A model generated the notes under the pieces. That model was not told the origin of the DNA. It worked only from the letters and a program-made list of their open reading frames with translations, and made no database searches. Source: Nocardioides jejuensis (GTDB lineage Bacteria > Actinomycetota > Actinomycetes > Propionibacteriales > Nocardioidaceae). Taken from it: DNA of 64,000 bases. The stretch spans positions 16,565 through 80,564 of the forward strand of contig NZ_SJZJ01000012.1 in assembly GCF_004337475.1 (NCBI RefSeq), in the 5' to 3' direction. The translations under genes were made by a program, and so were the position numbers. Shown piece after piece: positions 43,967 to 52,799 of this stretch (position 1 is the first letter of the stretch; each line of letters begins with the position of its first letter).

Positions 43967-44713
43967 TCAGCCCTCTACGGGCACGTAGGCGTACCAGCCG
44001 CCGCCCGGTGGCAGGGCAGGTAGTCGGGCACGCACTGGTGGCAGCTCCTCCCGGATCGACGGCTCGAACTGCCCCTTCCAGAAGACGAGGAAGGTTTCAG
44101 CGCGCGACTTCGACGCGAAGAGCTCCCAGAAGCCAGCACCTTCGGGGTCCATCGAGCGCAGCAGCGCCTCCCATTGGTCCGGGGTGACGAGCACGGTCAC
44201 GGTCTGACCGGGTTCGTCCTCGCTGGGAGCCACGAGCACCTCAAGGCGGCCCGGTGCCACCTCGGTGACGGCACCCTCGCGCGCGAGCACGTCGATCAGC
44301 TGCGCCCACTGCGCAGCGCGGGGAGGCACAGCTCTCGCATGCCGCTGCCACTCACCCCGGCGCCGCGACCAGGTGCTTTGCGCAGCGCGCTCGACCTCGC
44401 GCGCAGCCAAGGGCGCGTACGCCGACGGCTCGGCGTACCCGGACAGGGCGCGCCACTGCGCGTCGGCGGAGACCCTGGCGCGGTCGGCGATCTCCGGCTC
44501 TCCGTCCGGCCTGATCACGAAGTCGACCTCGACCTCGGCGCCATAGGACCCCGACACGAGACGGCCGCCGGTCACCACGACATCGCGGCCAAAGCCGCTG
44601 TAGCGGTCGATGCCGTCATCGGCCCGCCCGTACGGATCGTCGGGATCGATGCCCGTCGGCTCCGGATTGCTCAGGATCCGCAGCAGCTCCGCGGCGTACG
44701 CCTCATCGTCCAC
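43967..44713 (-). CDS. Hypothetical protein
   Basis: A 248-residue soluble protein without a signal or membrane helix. The N-terminus is acidic (LSNPEPTGIDPDDPYGRADDGIDRYSG), followed by a beta-rich stretch (VVTGGRLVSGSYGAEVEVDFVIRPDGEPEIAD) and a C-terminal half with TVTVLVTPDQWEALLRSM and FWELFASKSRAETFLVFW. No family assignment. It is convergent with the SRPBCC gene (4-bp gap) and 31 bases downstream of the SGNH hydrolase on the same strand... the order being hydrolase last, so co-transcription is not obvious. Confidence 0.65.
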   Translation of the reverse strand: MDDEAYAAELLRILSNPEPTGIDPDDPYGRADDGIDRYSGFGRDVVVTGGRLVSGSYGAEVEVDFVIRPDGEPEIADRARVSADAQWRALSGYAEPSAYAPLAAREVERAAQSTWSRRRGEWQRHARAVPPRAAQWAQLIDVLAREGAVTEVAPGRLEVLVAPSEDEPGQTVTVLVTPDQWEALLRSMDPEGAGFWELFASKSRAETFLVFWKGQFEPSIREELPPVRARLPALPPGGGWYAYVPVEG

Positions 44714-44744
44714 AGAGCCATCATGCTCACAGAGGAAAGGGCCG

Positions 44745-45608
44745 TCAGCCGATCCCCAGCACCGACATCATCTGGGCGGCCATCTTCGACTCACCGAGCG
44801 CGTTGGGGTGCACGATCACCGGGTTGTTGCCGAAGAGCGCCGGCTCGACCCAGCGCACGCCCGACGCCTTGCAGGCGTCGTGACCGTTGGAGACGGCGTT
44901 GAGGTTCACGTACGTCGAGCCGGTCGCCGCCGCGGCACGGCGGATCGCGTCGTTGAGCGCGGCCTGGATCCCGCGGACGTAGGCGACGTCGCCGGCGGCA
45001 ACGGGCATCTTGGAGTAGCAGCCAACGGTCGCCGGCATGATCCACGGGTAGCCCATGATCGCGACGCGGGCGTTCGGTGCCTTGGCGTGCGTGGCCTGCA
45101 GCGCGTTGACGAGCGACGGGTACGTGACGTTGTTGATCGTGTCGACGAACGACGTGCCGTACTTCGTCTGGCACGGGTTGCCCTTGCCGAGCGTCGAGAT
45201 GCCGGCCGCGCCACACTTGGCGATCGTGTTGATGAAGACGCCGCTGTCGTTGCCGCCGATGGTCATCGTGATCAGGTTCGTGGTCGCGTCGACGGCGTCG
45301 AGCTGCGGCGGGACGTTGCCGTACTGGGCACCCGCGAAGTCCTTGGTCTGCGCGGCGCCGCACGTGACGTCCTTGAACGCGTAACCCGTCGCGGCGGCGA
45401 TCACGTGCGGGTAGTTGCGCACGGAGCGGGCGCAGTTCAGCGGCGCCGAGAGGTCCAGGGGCAGGACTCCGGAGGCAGCGCTGTAGGAGTCGCCCAGGGC
45501 GACGTAGCGGACGGTGGCGGCGTCGGCGGAGAGACCTCCGGCCGGGACGACGGCGACCGCGGCTGCGGATGCCAGACCGGCGACAACTGTGATGACGCGA
45601 CGGAACAC
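44745..45608 (-). CDS. Secreted SGNH/GDSL hydrolase (lipase-like)
   Basis: A 287-residue secreted esterase. The signal peptide ends near residue 31 (SADAAT). Block I is YVALGDSYSAASG with catalytic Ser41. The oxyanion block MTIGGNDSG contains the family Asn. The C-terminal catalytic pair lies in NPVIVHPNALGESKMA (His). Six cysteines suggest the three disulfides of Streptomyces-type secreted lipases (NCARSV, VTCGAAQTKDF, CGAAG, PCQTK, GCYSKM, ACKASG). It probably cleaves lipid or polysaccharide esters outside the cell. It is divergent from a second, unrelated-looking SGNH gene. Confidence 0.88.
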   Translation of the reverse strand: MFRRVITVVAGLASAAAVAVVPAGGLSADAATVRYVALGDSYSAASGVLPLDLSAPLNCARSVRNYPHVIAAATGYAFKDVTCGAAQTKDFAGAQYGNVPPQLDAVDATTNLITMTIGGNDSGVFINTIAKCGAAGISTLGKGNPCQTKYGTSFVDTINNVTYPSLVNALQATHAKAPNARVAIMGYPWIMPATVGCYSKMPVAAGDVAYVRGIQAALNDAIRRAAAATGSTYVNLNAVSNGHDACKASGVRWVEPALFGNNPVIVHPNALGESKMAAQMMSVLGIG

Positions 45609-45719
45609 GCGAGAACTCCCTCAGCTCGATGACTTCAGAGGTGAAACGAGTGAACGCCGGATCCGTGACGATCACCACTCGGTCCCGTCACGATCGGCGC
45701 TGAGAGTCGTTGCATCACC

Positions 45720-47039
45720 ATGCGTCGTTCGCTCGCCCTCACCGCTGCTGCCCTCACCGTCTCGGCCGCCACGATCCTGGCCCCGGCGCCCACGACGTAC
45801 GGCTCGACCGGCGCGACGAGCGGGGCTGTCCCCGCGTGCTCCGGCACCCACTGGATCTCCGCCTGGTACGCCGCACCCGGCGACGCGCTCCTCTCCCAGC
45901 CGCCGGTCGAGCAGACCCTGCGGATCCAGGTCCGCCCGCTCGCGAGCGGCACCTCGGCGCGGTTCCGGCTGTCGAACCGCTTCGGCATGGGACCGGTGAC
46001 GTTCGGTCACGCCACCGTCGGCCTGCAGGCGACCGGGGCCGCGATCCAGGCGGGGACGCTGCACACGGTGACCTTCGGTGGCTCCCCGAAGGTGACGGTG
46101 CCCCAGGGCCAGGACATCGTCAGCGACCCGGTGCCGATCACCGTCAAGCGCTTCCAGCGCCTCCTGGTCAGCGTCCACGTCGTCGGCTCCCCCGGCCCCG
46201 CGACGCAGCACGGCATCTCCGAGCAGACGACGTGGCAGACCGCGCCGCTGACCGGCAACCACACGGCGCAGCTCGGCGCCCAGGGCTTCTTCGCGACGCC
46301 GCTGCTCAAGGCGGCGCCGACGCTGCCCCAGTCGATCCCGTACCTGACCGGCGTGGACGTCACGGCCCCGAAGGCCACCGGCGCCGTCGTCACGATGGGT
46401 GACTCGATCACGGACGGCACCGAGGCGGAGGTCGTGCCGTTCCTGCTGTCGAAGGACAACATCGACCAGTTCGTCAGCTACCCCGACCAGCTCGCCAACC
46501 GGATCTCCTCCGCCGGCCTGCCGTTCTCGGTCGCCAACGCCGCCATCTCCGGCAACATGCTGCTCAAGAACAGCCCGATCCCGATCTTCGGCCCCGCGGG
46601 CCTCTCGCGCTTCGGTCTCGACGCCCTCGACCGCAGCGGGGCCACGACGGTGATCCTGCTCGAGGGCACCAACGACATCGGCATGTACGGCGCGTCCCGC
46701 GACGCCATGGTGGCCGGCTACACGCAGGCGATCGAGGCGGCGCACGCGCGCGGACTGCGGATCCTGATCGGCACGCTCACGCCGATGGCGGGCACGCTGC
46801 AGCCGCCGTTCTACGGTGCGCTCGCCGAGCCCACCCGCGTCGCGATCAACGCGTGGATCCGCGGTCAGAAGCTCGCGGACGGGATCGTCGACTTCGACAA
46901 GGCTGTGCGTGACCCCGCACAGCCGGCCCGCATCCTCCCGGCGTACGACGGCGGCGACCACCTGCACTTCAGCGCCGCCGGCTACAAGGCAATGGCAGCT
47001 GCCGTGCCGCTGGCGTCGCTCAAGCGCGCCACCTGCTGA
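45720..47039 (+). CDS. Secreted SGNH hydrolase with N-terminal carbohydrate-binding-like domain
   Basis: A 439-residue secreted protein. The signal covers residues 1-28. Residues ~40-215 form a beta-rich domain (HWISAWYAAPGDALLS, LRIQVRPLASGTSARFRLSNRFG, TWQTAPL) typical of the large two-domain SGNH family. The hydrolase domain starts with GAVVTMGDSITDG (about residue 222-234, catalytic Ser), contains LLEGTNDIG and ends with GGDHLHFSAAGY carrying the Asp-x-x-His pair. The substrate may be acylated polysaccharide. It shares a 111-bp divergent intergenic region with the other SGNH gene, where GTGACG/CGTCAC form an inverted repeat. Confidence 0.88.
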   Translation: MRRSLALTAAALTVSAATILAPAPTTYGSTGATSGAVPACSGTHWISAWYAAPGDALLSQPPVEQTLRIQVRPLASGTSARFRLSNRFGMGPVTFGHATVGLQATGAAIQAGTLHTVTFGGSPKVTVPQGQDIVSDPVPITVKRFQRLLVSVHVVGSPGPATQHGISEQTTWQTAPLTGNHTAQLGAQGFFATPLLKAAPTLPQSIPYLTGVDVTAPKATGAVVTMGDSITDGTEAEVVPFLLSKDNIDQFVSYPDQLANRISSAGLPFSVANAAISGNMLLKNSPIPIFGPAGLSRFGLDALDRSGATTVILLEGTNDIGMYGASRDAMVAGYTQAIEAAHARGLRILIGTLTPMAGTLQPPFYGALAEPTRVAINAWIRGQKLADGIVDFDKAVRDPAQPARILPAYDGGDHLHFSAAGYKAMAAAVPLASLKRATC

Positions 47040-47042
47040 GGC

Positions 47043-47870
47043 TCAGTCGCGGATCGCCTTCGCGACGCTGAGCAGGCTGGTGACCCAGTCGCGGTCCGGA
47101 GCAGGATCTGCGGCGACACCCGCGTTGATCCGGGCAAGGACACGTACGACGACCCAGGCCTTCGCGCGGTCCTCGTCGAGCCCGGCCCCGTCGACGAGCG
47201 CGAAGAACCGGTCGCGCAGATCGGCCCGGAACCCCGGCGCACGGACGTCCGCGCGATGCCAGAGCATCGGCGCGAGCTCGAAGTGCGGGTCACCCGACAG
47301 CGGCTTCGGGGAGATCGCCCGCCAGTCGCCGTCGTTGTCCTCAAGGACGTTGCCCGCGTGCAGGTCGGAGTGGACCAGCACGCCGTCGGTCGCCTCGTCG
47401 CGGGCCAGGTCGCGCGCGAGTGACGCGGCCTCCGCGACCAGACGGGGCGGCATCGGCAGCCCCCTGGCGCTGGCGAGCTGGGTGGCCCAGCCGGCCGTGA
47501 TCGCGGAGAGGAGGGTGAGCTGCGGCGGCGCCGGCACGTGCAGCCGCCCGTAGAGCTCTGCCACCGCGTCGCACGCGTCGAGACCGGGAAGCGAGTCCAG
47601 GCTGGACGGCGCCAACCGCTCCAGCAGCGTCGCGCGGCGATGTGGATCGGCCTTCAGCAGACGTACTGCGCCGCGTCCGTGCCAGTGCTGCAGTGCCAAC
47701 GCTTCGTGCTCCACGTGGGGATGCTGCGGACTGACCTTGAGCACGGCCGCCGTCCGGTCGGCCATCCGCACCGGCACCACGACCGCGGCCTGCGCCGGCA
47801 TCGGCTCGCCGCCCGTCTTCAGCTCCCACTCGTCGAGGAGGTCGGCAACGACCTTCGGCAGAGCTGTCAC
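47043..47870 (-). CDS. Aminoglycoside/hydroxyurea kinase-like phosphotransferase
   Basis: A 275-residue kinase of the APH(6)/hydroxyurea-resistance family. ATP-binding N-lobe strands precede ALKVSPQHPHVEHEALALQHWHGRGAVRLL (family pattern, about 40-70 in part). The catalytic loop is LVHSDLHAGNVLEDN, and the metal-binding region is WRAISPKPLSGDPHFEL. The position of the Asp in HSDLHAGN and of Asn fits an active kinase. Natural substrates may be metabolites; whether it gives streptomycin resistance cannot be told. GTG 47870 overlaps the DUF309 stop (GTGA), so the pair is coupled. Confidence 0.85.
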   Translation of the reverse strand: MTALPKVVADLLDEWELKTGGEPMPAQAAVVVPVRMADRTAAVLKVSPQHPHVEHEALALQHWHGRGAVRLLKADPHRRATLLERLAPSSLDSLPGLDACDAVAELYGRLHVPAPPQLTLLSAITAGWATQLASARGLPMPPRLVAEAASLARDLARDEATDGVLVHSDLHAGNVLEDNDGDWRAISPKPLSGDPHFELAPMLWHRADVRAPGFRADLRDRFFALVDGAGLDEDRAKAWVVVRVLARINAGVAADPAPDRDWVTSLLSVAKAIRD

Positions 47871-48280
47871 CCGTCGACCCGCCGCTGCGCGCAGGCGACC
47901 AGCGCGGCCACGTCGAGCCCGTAGCTCTCCCCGGCGTACGTCGCGAGGTGCCCCGCACCGCGCTCGACCAGGCGTCGCGCGCCAACCGGCTTGCCGCGCT
48001 CGGCGTGGGTGAGCCCGACGCAGAGCTGCGCCAGCCCCTGCCACAGGTCGCGTTCGCTCTCCGGGCACGCCTTCCAGCGCGCCTCGAGCACCTCGTGCGC
48101 ACTGAACGGACGTCCCTCCCCCAGGAGCCGCCGTGCCTCCGCGATCGTCTCGTACGGCGGCAGCGGCTCCTCGCTGACCGGCTCGACGCCCTCCGCGCCG
48201 TACGGCAGCGGGCGGCCGAGCGCGTCGCGCGGGCGCGCCTGCTTCGGTCGTCCGGCGTCGTCGCGGTCGCGTGCAGTCAC
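47867..48280 (-). CDS. DUF309 domain protein
   Basis: A 137-residue protein. The DUF309 helical core lies in residues ~45-135: EARRLLGEGRPFSAHEVLEARWKACPESERDLWQGLAQLCVGLTHAERGKPVGARRLVERG (in part), with the conserved FxAHEVLE and WQGLAQL motifs. The N-terminus is Arg-rich and probably disordered. Function unknown. GTG 48280 is the most likely start because upstream codons are low complexity. It precedes and overlaps the kinase gene. Confidence 0.85.
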   Translation of the reverse strand: MTARDRDDAGRPKQARPRDALGRPLPYGAEGVEPVSEEPLPPYETIAEARRLLGEGRPFSAHEVLEARWKACPESERDLWQGLAQLCVGLTHAERGKPVGARRLVERGAGHLATYAGESYGLDVAALVACAQRRVDG

Positions 48281-48376
48281 GCGCTCAGCATGCCGCAGGC
48301 CAGGCTCGCACCCGACCTCGGCGTACGACGGCGGGCGACCGCTCCCACCGCGCGCCCTGCCCACTCCGCGGATCTA

Positions 48377-49114
48377 CTACCGGGTCTTCGGTGCTGACGT
48401 CAGCGCGAGCGCGGCCGTCGTCAGCTTGCGGACCACCAGGACGGCGAGAGTCGCGGAGACCACGGACAGGGCTGTGGAGACCACGTTGACTGCGTTGTAC
48501 GTCGCGAAGGTCGCGTCCGCGCTGAACGCCATCCGGATCACAGCGTTGCCGACGAGGTTGTTGGCGATCCACAGAGCCCACCACCAGCCGAGCAGCCCGC
48601 TCCAGCGAACGCTGTAGGCCCGGCCCAGGTCACCCATGTTCTGCACCGGCATCACGAGGCTGGCGAAGGGGATGAACCAGGATCCGATGTGCCATCCCGG
48701 GCTACGGCGAAGGGCAAGCGGGTCGGCCGACCTCGCCAGACGGACCTGCCAGAGGCACCACACCACGATCGTCGCGATGTAGATCGGGGTCGTGACAAGG
48801 CCGGCCACGATCTCTACCGCGTCGTACCACCCGGGCGTCACGGTCATCGACGCACCGGCGTACGGCTCGTGGCCGACGCCCCACACGTAGATGACGAGGA
48901 CCGGCAGGTTCAGCAGCGCGTTGATCGTGAGCAGGATCCACAACGACGTGGCCAGCACGGAGAACCCGGAGCTGAGCGAAGGCTGCGCCGGAGCCTGGCT
49001 CGCGTGCCACTGCACCCCGTCCCACCAGCGCGGCTGGCCGGGGACCTCCGGGTCGTCGTACCAGCCGGCGGGCGGCGAGGCAGCGGCGTACGGCGAAGGA
49101 TTCTCGTCACTCAT
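48377..49114 (-). CDS. DUF2510-DUF4328 membrane protein
   Basis: A 245-residue membrane protein. Residues ~15-40 (PAGWYDDPEVPGQPRWWDGVQWHAS) are a DUF2510 domain. The rest has about five hydrophobic helices and the DUF4328 signature RRSPGWHIGSWFIPFASLVMPVQNMGDL. The role of the family is unknown. It stands between DUF309 and lepA on the same strand, with gaps of 96 and 49 bases. Confidence 0.88.
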   Translation of the reverse strand: MSDENPSPYAAASPPAGWYDDPEVPGQPRWWDGVQWHASQAPAQPSLSSGFSVLATSLWILLTINALLNLPVLVIYVWGVGHEPYAGASMTVTPGWYDAVEIVAGLVTTPIYIATIVVWCLWQVRLARSADPLALRRSPGWHIGSWFIPFASLVMPVQNMGDLGRAYSVRWSGLLGWWWALWIANNLVGNAVIRMAFSADATFATYNAVNVVSTALSVVSATLAVLVVRKLTTAALALTSAPKTR

Positions 49115-49163
49115 GCGGGCGATTGTCGCGTGCTTCCGCCCGTCCCGCGCAGGGAATGACGGA

Positions 49164-51029
49164 CTACTTGCTCTTCTTCTCCGCCGGCTGCGTGGTGGAC
49201 AGGGCTGCGACGAAGGCCTCCTGGGGCACCTCGACACGGCCGACCATCTTCATCCGCTTCTTGCCTTCCTTCTGCTTCTCGAGCAGCTTGCGCTTGCGGC
49301 TGATGTCGCCGCCGTAGCACTTGGCAAGGACGTCCTTGCGGATGGCGCGGATGGTCTCGCGGGCGATCACGCGGGCGCCGATGGCGGCCTGGATCGGCAC
49401 CTCGAACTGCTGGCGCGGGATGAGGTCCTTCAGCTTGCCGGCCATCATCAGGCCGTAGGAGTACGCCGCGTCCTTGTGCACGATCGCGGAGAACGCGTCG
49501 ACCGGCTCGCCCTGGAGCAGGATGTCGACCTTGACCAGGTCGGAGGCCTGCTCGCCGGAGAGCTCGTAGTTGAGCGAGGCGTAGCCCTTGGTCTTGGACT
49601 TGAGCTGGTCGAAGAAGTCGAAGGCGATCTCGCCCATCGGCAGCGTGTAGCGCATCTCGACGCGGTCCTCGGAGAGGTAGTCCATGCCGAGGAGCGTGCC
49701 GCGCTTCTGCTGGCACAGCTCCATGATCGTGCCGATGTAGTCGGACGGCGCGAGCACCGTCGCCTTCACGATCGGCTCGCGGACCTCGGCGATCTTGCCG
49801 TCGGGGTACTCGCTCGGGTTGGTCACGACGATCTCGCGACCATCGTCGAGGACGACCTGGTAGACGACGTTGGGCGCGGTCGAGATCAGGTCGAGGTTGA
49901 ACTCGCGCTCCAGGCGCTCACGCGTGATCTCCATGTGGAGCAGACCGAGGAAGCCACAGCGGAAACCGAAGCCCAGGGCGCCGGAGGTCTCCGGCTCGAA
50001 GGTCAGCGCGGCGTCGTTGAGCTGGAGCTTCTCCAGCGCCTCACGCAGAGTCGGGTAGTCGTCGCCGTCGATCGGGTAGAGACCCGCGAAGACCATCGGC
50101 GTCGGGTGCTCGTAGCCGCCGAGCGCCTCCAGGGCCGGCCGACCGTTGACGGTGACCGTGTCACCGACGCGCGACTGGCGCACGTCCTTCACGCCCGTGA
50201 TCAGGTAGCCGGTCTCACCGACGCCGAGCGAGGCGCACTTCATCGGCTCGGGGCTGATGACGCCGATCTCCAGCATCTCGTGGAGCGCGTTGGTCGACAT
50301 CATCTTGATCTTGTCGCGGTGCGTGAGGTGACCGTCGAAGACACGGACGTACGTCACCACGCCGCGGTAGGTGTCGTAGACGGAGTCGAAGATGAGGGCA
50401 CGGGCCGGAGCGTCCGGGTCGCCGACCGGCGCCGGGACCTGCTTGACGACCTCGTTGAGGAGCGCCTCGACGCCTAGACCAGTCTTGGCGGAGGTGAGCA
50501 GCACGTCCTCGGGCTCGCAGCCGACGAGGTTGGCCAGCTCGAGCGCGTACTTCTCGACGTTCGCCGAGGGCAGGTCGATCTTGTTGAGCACCGGGATGAT
50601 CGTGAGGTCCGCGCCCATGGCGAGGTAGAGGTTGGCGAGCGTCTGCGCCTCGATGCCCTGCGCGGCGTCGACGAGCAGGATCGCGGCCTCGCATGCCTGG
50701 AGCGAGCGGGAGACCTCGTAGGTGAAGTCCACGTGGCCCGGCGTGTCGATCATGTTGAGGATGTACGTGCCCGGCTCGGCGCCCTGCTCGTTGTCGGCCT
50801 TGACCGTCCACGGCAGGCGCACGGCCTGGGACTTGATGGTGATGCCGCGCTCGCGCTCGATATCCATGCGGTCGAGGTACTGCGCCTTGGCCTCGCGCTC
50901 ACCCACGACACCGGTCAGCTGGAGCATGCGGTCGGCGAGGGTCGACTTGCCGTGGTCGATGTGCGCGATGATGCAGAAGTTGCGAATGATCGACGGGTCG
51001 GTCGTGCCGGGCTGCGGTGCGGTGCTCAC
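49164..51029 (-). CDS. lepA: Elongation factor 4 (LepA)
   Basis: A 621-residue translational GTPase that acts on stalled or initiating ribosomes. G1 is AHIDHGKST (residues ~22-30), followed by RGITIKSQ (G2), DTPGHVDF (G3), NKIDLP (G4). The LepA-specific C-terminal domain ends in [16 protein letters not shown], and [15 protein letters not shown] is present. GTG 51029 starts just before the G domain; an upstream in-frame ATG at 51047 with GGAG downstream of it is less likely. It is divergent from the phosphotransferase at 51103. Confidence 0.95.
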   Translation of the reverse strand: MSTAPQPGTTDPSIIRNFCIIAHIDHGKSTLADRMLQLTGVVGEREAKAQYLDRMDIERERGITIKSQAVRLPWTVKADNEQGAEPGTYILNMIDTPGHVDFTYEVSRSLQACEAAILLVDAAQGIEAQTLANLYLAMGADLTIIPVLNKIDLPSANVEKYALELANLVGCEPEDVLLTSAKTGLGVEALLNEVVKQVPAPVGDPDAPARALIFDSVYDTYRGVVTYVRVFDGHLTHRDKIKMMSTNALHEMLEIGVISPEPMKCASLGVGETGYLITGVKDVRQSRVGDTVTVNGRPALEALGGYEHPTPMVFAGLYPIDGDDYPTLREALEKLQLNDAALTFEPETSGALGFGFRCGFLGLLHMEITRERLEREFNLDLISTAPNVVYQVVLDDGREIVVTNPSEYPDGKIAEVREPIVKATVLAPSDYIGTIMELCQQKRGTLLGMDYLSEDRVEMRYTLPMGEIAFDFFDQLKSKTKGYASLNYELSGEQASDLVKVDILLQGEPVDAFSAIVHKDAAYSYGLMMAGKLKDLIPRQQFEVPIQAAIGARVIARETIRAIRKDVLAKCYGGDISRKRKLLEKQKEGKKRMKMVGRVEVPQEAFVAALSTTQPAEKKSK

Positions 51030-51102
51030 AACGGGCCATTCTCCCATGCGTGGAGCGCGCCGCTTGCCATCCAGCTTGGGGTGTGCGGCACGATGTGCCC
51101 CC

Positions 51103-52032
51103 ATGACCGTCCCCCCGCTCCGTCTGCCGCAGGCGCGCCGCATCAGCTGGCCGTTCCTGCCGCCGGAGATGCGGTCGGCGATCGAGGGCCACTGCGGGTC
51201 GCCGGTCGTCTCCGAGGAGGCGTGCGAGCTCGGCTTCACGCCGGGGTTCGCCGCGCTGCTGACCTGCGCCAACGGGTCACAGCACTTCGTCAAGGCAGCC
51301 TCCGCGAAGGCACAGCGTGGGTCGGCGATGTCCTACCGCGCCGAGATCGCCGTGCTGCGCTGCCTCCACCCGGACGTGCCGGCACCCGGCCTGCTGTGGT
51401 CCATCGACAGCGACTGGGTCGCCCTCTCCACCCAGTACGCCGGCGGGCGGGCGCCGGCACTGCCCTGGCGGGCCGCTGAGCTCGACGCCTGCCTCGATGC
51501 CCTGGAGTCGGCCGCTGCGCTGCTGACGCCGTCGCCGGTCGCGGCGGGGCCGGTGGAGGACGAGTTCGCCGCCTGGCCGTCGTACTGGACGGCAGTGCTG
51601 CCGCGCCCGCACCTGGACGATGCCGCGGCGCTGGCTGCGGGCTTCGCCGGGCACTGCGCCGGCGAGACGCTCGTCCACGGCGACGTCCGCGCGGACAACC
51701 TGCTGATCCTCGACACCGCGGACGGCACCCGCGCGGAGGTGCTCGACTGGACCTGGCCGGCGGAGGGCGCGGACTGGCTGGACACGGTCACGCTGCTGGC
51801 GCTGGCCCGTGCCCAGGGCGCCTCGGGTGTGGACGAGCTGCTGGCGACGCGCGCGCTGACCCGCGACGTACCGGCTGAGGCGATCGACAGCTGGCTGGCG
51901 CTGCTGGCCGGCTACTTCCTCAAGTCCTCGGACGACCCGGTGCCGCCCGCTGCCCCGCACCTGCGCGGACACCAGCGCGTTGCGGGCGAGGCGTTCTGGG
52001 ACTGGCTCGCCGCACGCCGCGACTGGCTCTGA
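51103..52032 (+). CDS. Aminoglycoside-phosphotransferase-family protein
   Basis: A 309-residue kinase-fold protein. The N-lobe contains HFVKAAS (a Lys in the ATP-binding strand) and [22 protein letters not shown]. The catalytic loop is [13 protein letters not shown] (Asp and Asn), followed by [20 protein letters not shown] with the metal-binding Asp. These match the APH/choline kinase superfamily. Substrate unknown. It sits between lepA and rpsT, a place where other actinobacteria also carry unrelated genes. Confidence 0.85.
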   Translation: MTVPPLRLPQARRISWPFLPPEMRSAIEGHCGSPVVSEEACELGFTPGFAALLTCANGSQHFVKAASAKAQRGSAMSYRAEIAVLRCLHPDVPAPGLLWSIDSDWVALSTQYAGGRAPALPWRAAELDACLDALESAAALLTPSPVAAGPVEDEFAAWPSYWTAVLPRPHLDDAAALAAGFAGHCAGETLVHGDVRADNLLILDTADGTRAEVLDWTWPAEGADWLDTVTLLALARAQGASGVDELLATRALTRDVPAEAIDSWLALLAGYFLKSSDDPVPPAAPHLRGHQRVAGEAFWDWLAARRDWL

Positions 52033-52039
52033 CCCGTTT

Positions 52040-52067
52040 TTGCAGGTCGGACGCACGCTGGTAATCT
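52040..52067 (+). promoter_or_regulatory. Promoter of rpsT
   Basis: TTGCAG (52040-52045) and TAATCT (52062-52067) are separated by 16 bp and are the best sigma-70-type promoter in the region. Transcription would start near 52074 and leave a leader of about 100 bases before the rpsT ATG, unlike the many leaderless genes here. Confidence 0.65.
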
Positions 52068-52175
52068 TTGCGGTCGCGTGTTCACGTCGGGCCTCTCCCC
52101 TCTCACCCCACGAGTGGCCAGGGATCGAGCGCCGTACCAAACACCCGTTTTCACAGTCTTTCGAAGGACGTTTTC

Positions 52176-52436
52176 ATGGCGAACATCAAGTCGCAGATCA
52201 AGCGCAACAAGCAGAACGAGGTTGCTCGCGAGCGCAACAAGGCCGTCAAGACCGGTCTGAAGTCCGCGATCCGCAAGTTCCGCGAGGCCGCTGCCGCCGG
52301 TAACAAGGACGCCGCTCTCGACGCCGCCAAGGTCGCGCTGAAGAAGCTCGACAAGGCTGCCTCCAAGGGCGTCATCCACAAGAACCAGGCTGCGAACCGC
52401 AAGTCCTCCATCGCCAAGCAGGCCGCTCAGCTCTGA
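52176..52436 (+). CDS. rpsT: 30S ribosomal protein S20
   Basis: An 86-residue Lys/Arg-rich ribosomal protein that binds 16S rRNA early in 30S assembly. The family start [20 protein letters not shown] and the end [17 protein letters not shown] are clear. AAGGA lies 8 bases before the ATG. It has its own promoter with a ~100-base leader that may hold an autoregulatory site, and a strong UUCG-type terminator after the stop. Confidence 0.96.
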   Translation: MANIKSQIKRNKQNEVARERNKAVKTGLKSAIRKFREAAAAGNKDAALDAAKVALKKLDKAASKGVIHKNQAANRKSSIAKQAAQL

Positions 52437-52452
52437 GCCCCTCAGCGATAGC

Positions 52453-52480
52453 GAACGCCGGTCCTTCGGGGCCGGCGTTC
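52453..52480 (+). terminator. rpsT terminator with UUCG loop
   Basis: GAACGCCGG-T-CC (52453-52464), loop TTCG, then GG-G-CCGGCGTTC (52469-52480): a continuous 12-bp stem (one U-G pair) closed by the very stable UUCG tetraloop, followed by TGCATTT. It lies 17 bases after the rpsT stop. Confidence 0.9.
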
Positions 52481-52799
52481 TGCATTTCCGGGAGTGCGGC
52501 CCACCTGCGGTCTGCGCCACGCCGTCACCCGCTCGCTGGATCGGCTTCGGCCGCGACCACCTGCGTGGTCACCCGCTCCGGGGCGAAGGCCCGAAGCCGA
52601 CACGCTCGGGGCTGACGGCCCGGCTCCGACCACCCGCCACGCCTCGACGTCCTGCTTCCGAGGGCGGCGGGGAGTCGCACGTGCGCATCGACACGCGGAT
52701 GAGGCAGCCCGAGGCGGCGCGTCGTCTCACAGGTGCGACTCGCCGCATTGCGATGCGGGGCCCGCCGCCCTCGTGCGGGGCTGCCCTGACCGGACCGGA
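52481..52799. other. Gene-free region rich in inverted repeats
   Basis: About 320 bases between the rpsT terminator and the end of holA without a credible gene. It contains several inverted repeats: TCGGCTTCGG (52541-52550) with CCGAAGCCGA (52591-52600), enclosing GACCAC-ctgc-GTGGTC (52555-52570); GAGTCGCAC (52672-52680) with GTGCGACTC (52733-52741); and CCGCAT-tgcg-ATGCGG near 52743-52758. A structured non-coding RNA or degenerate repeat is possible. RNase P, SRP, tmRNA and 6S motifs were not recognised. Confidence 0.5.

Noticed and set aside
52481..52799. Known housekeeping RNA (RNase P, SRP, tmRNA or 6S)
   Set aside because: None of their conserved core sequences could be found, despite several hairpins.
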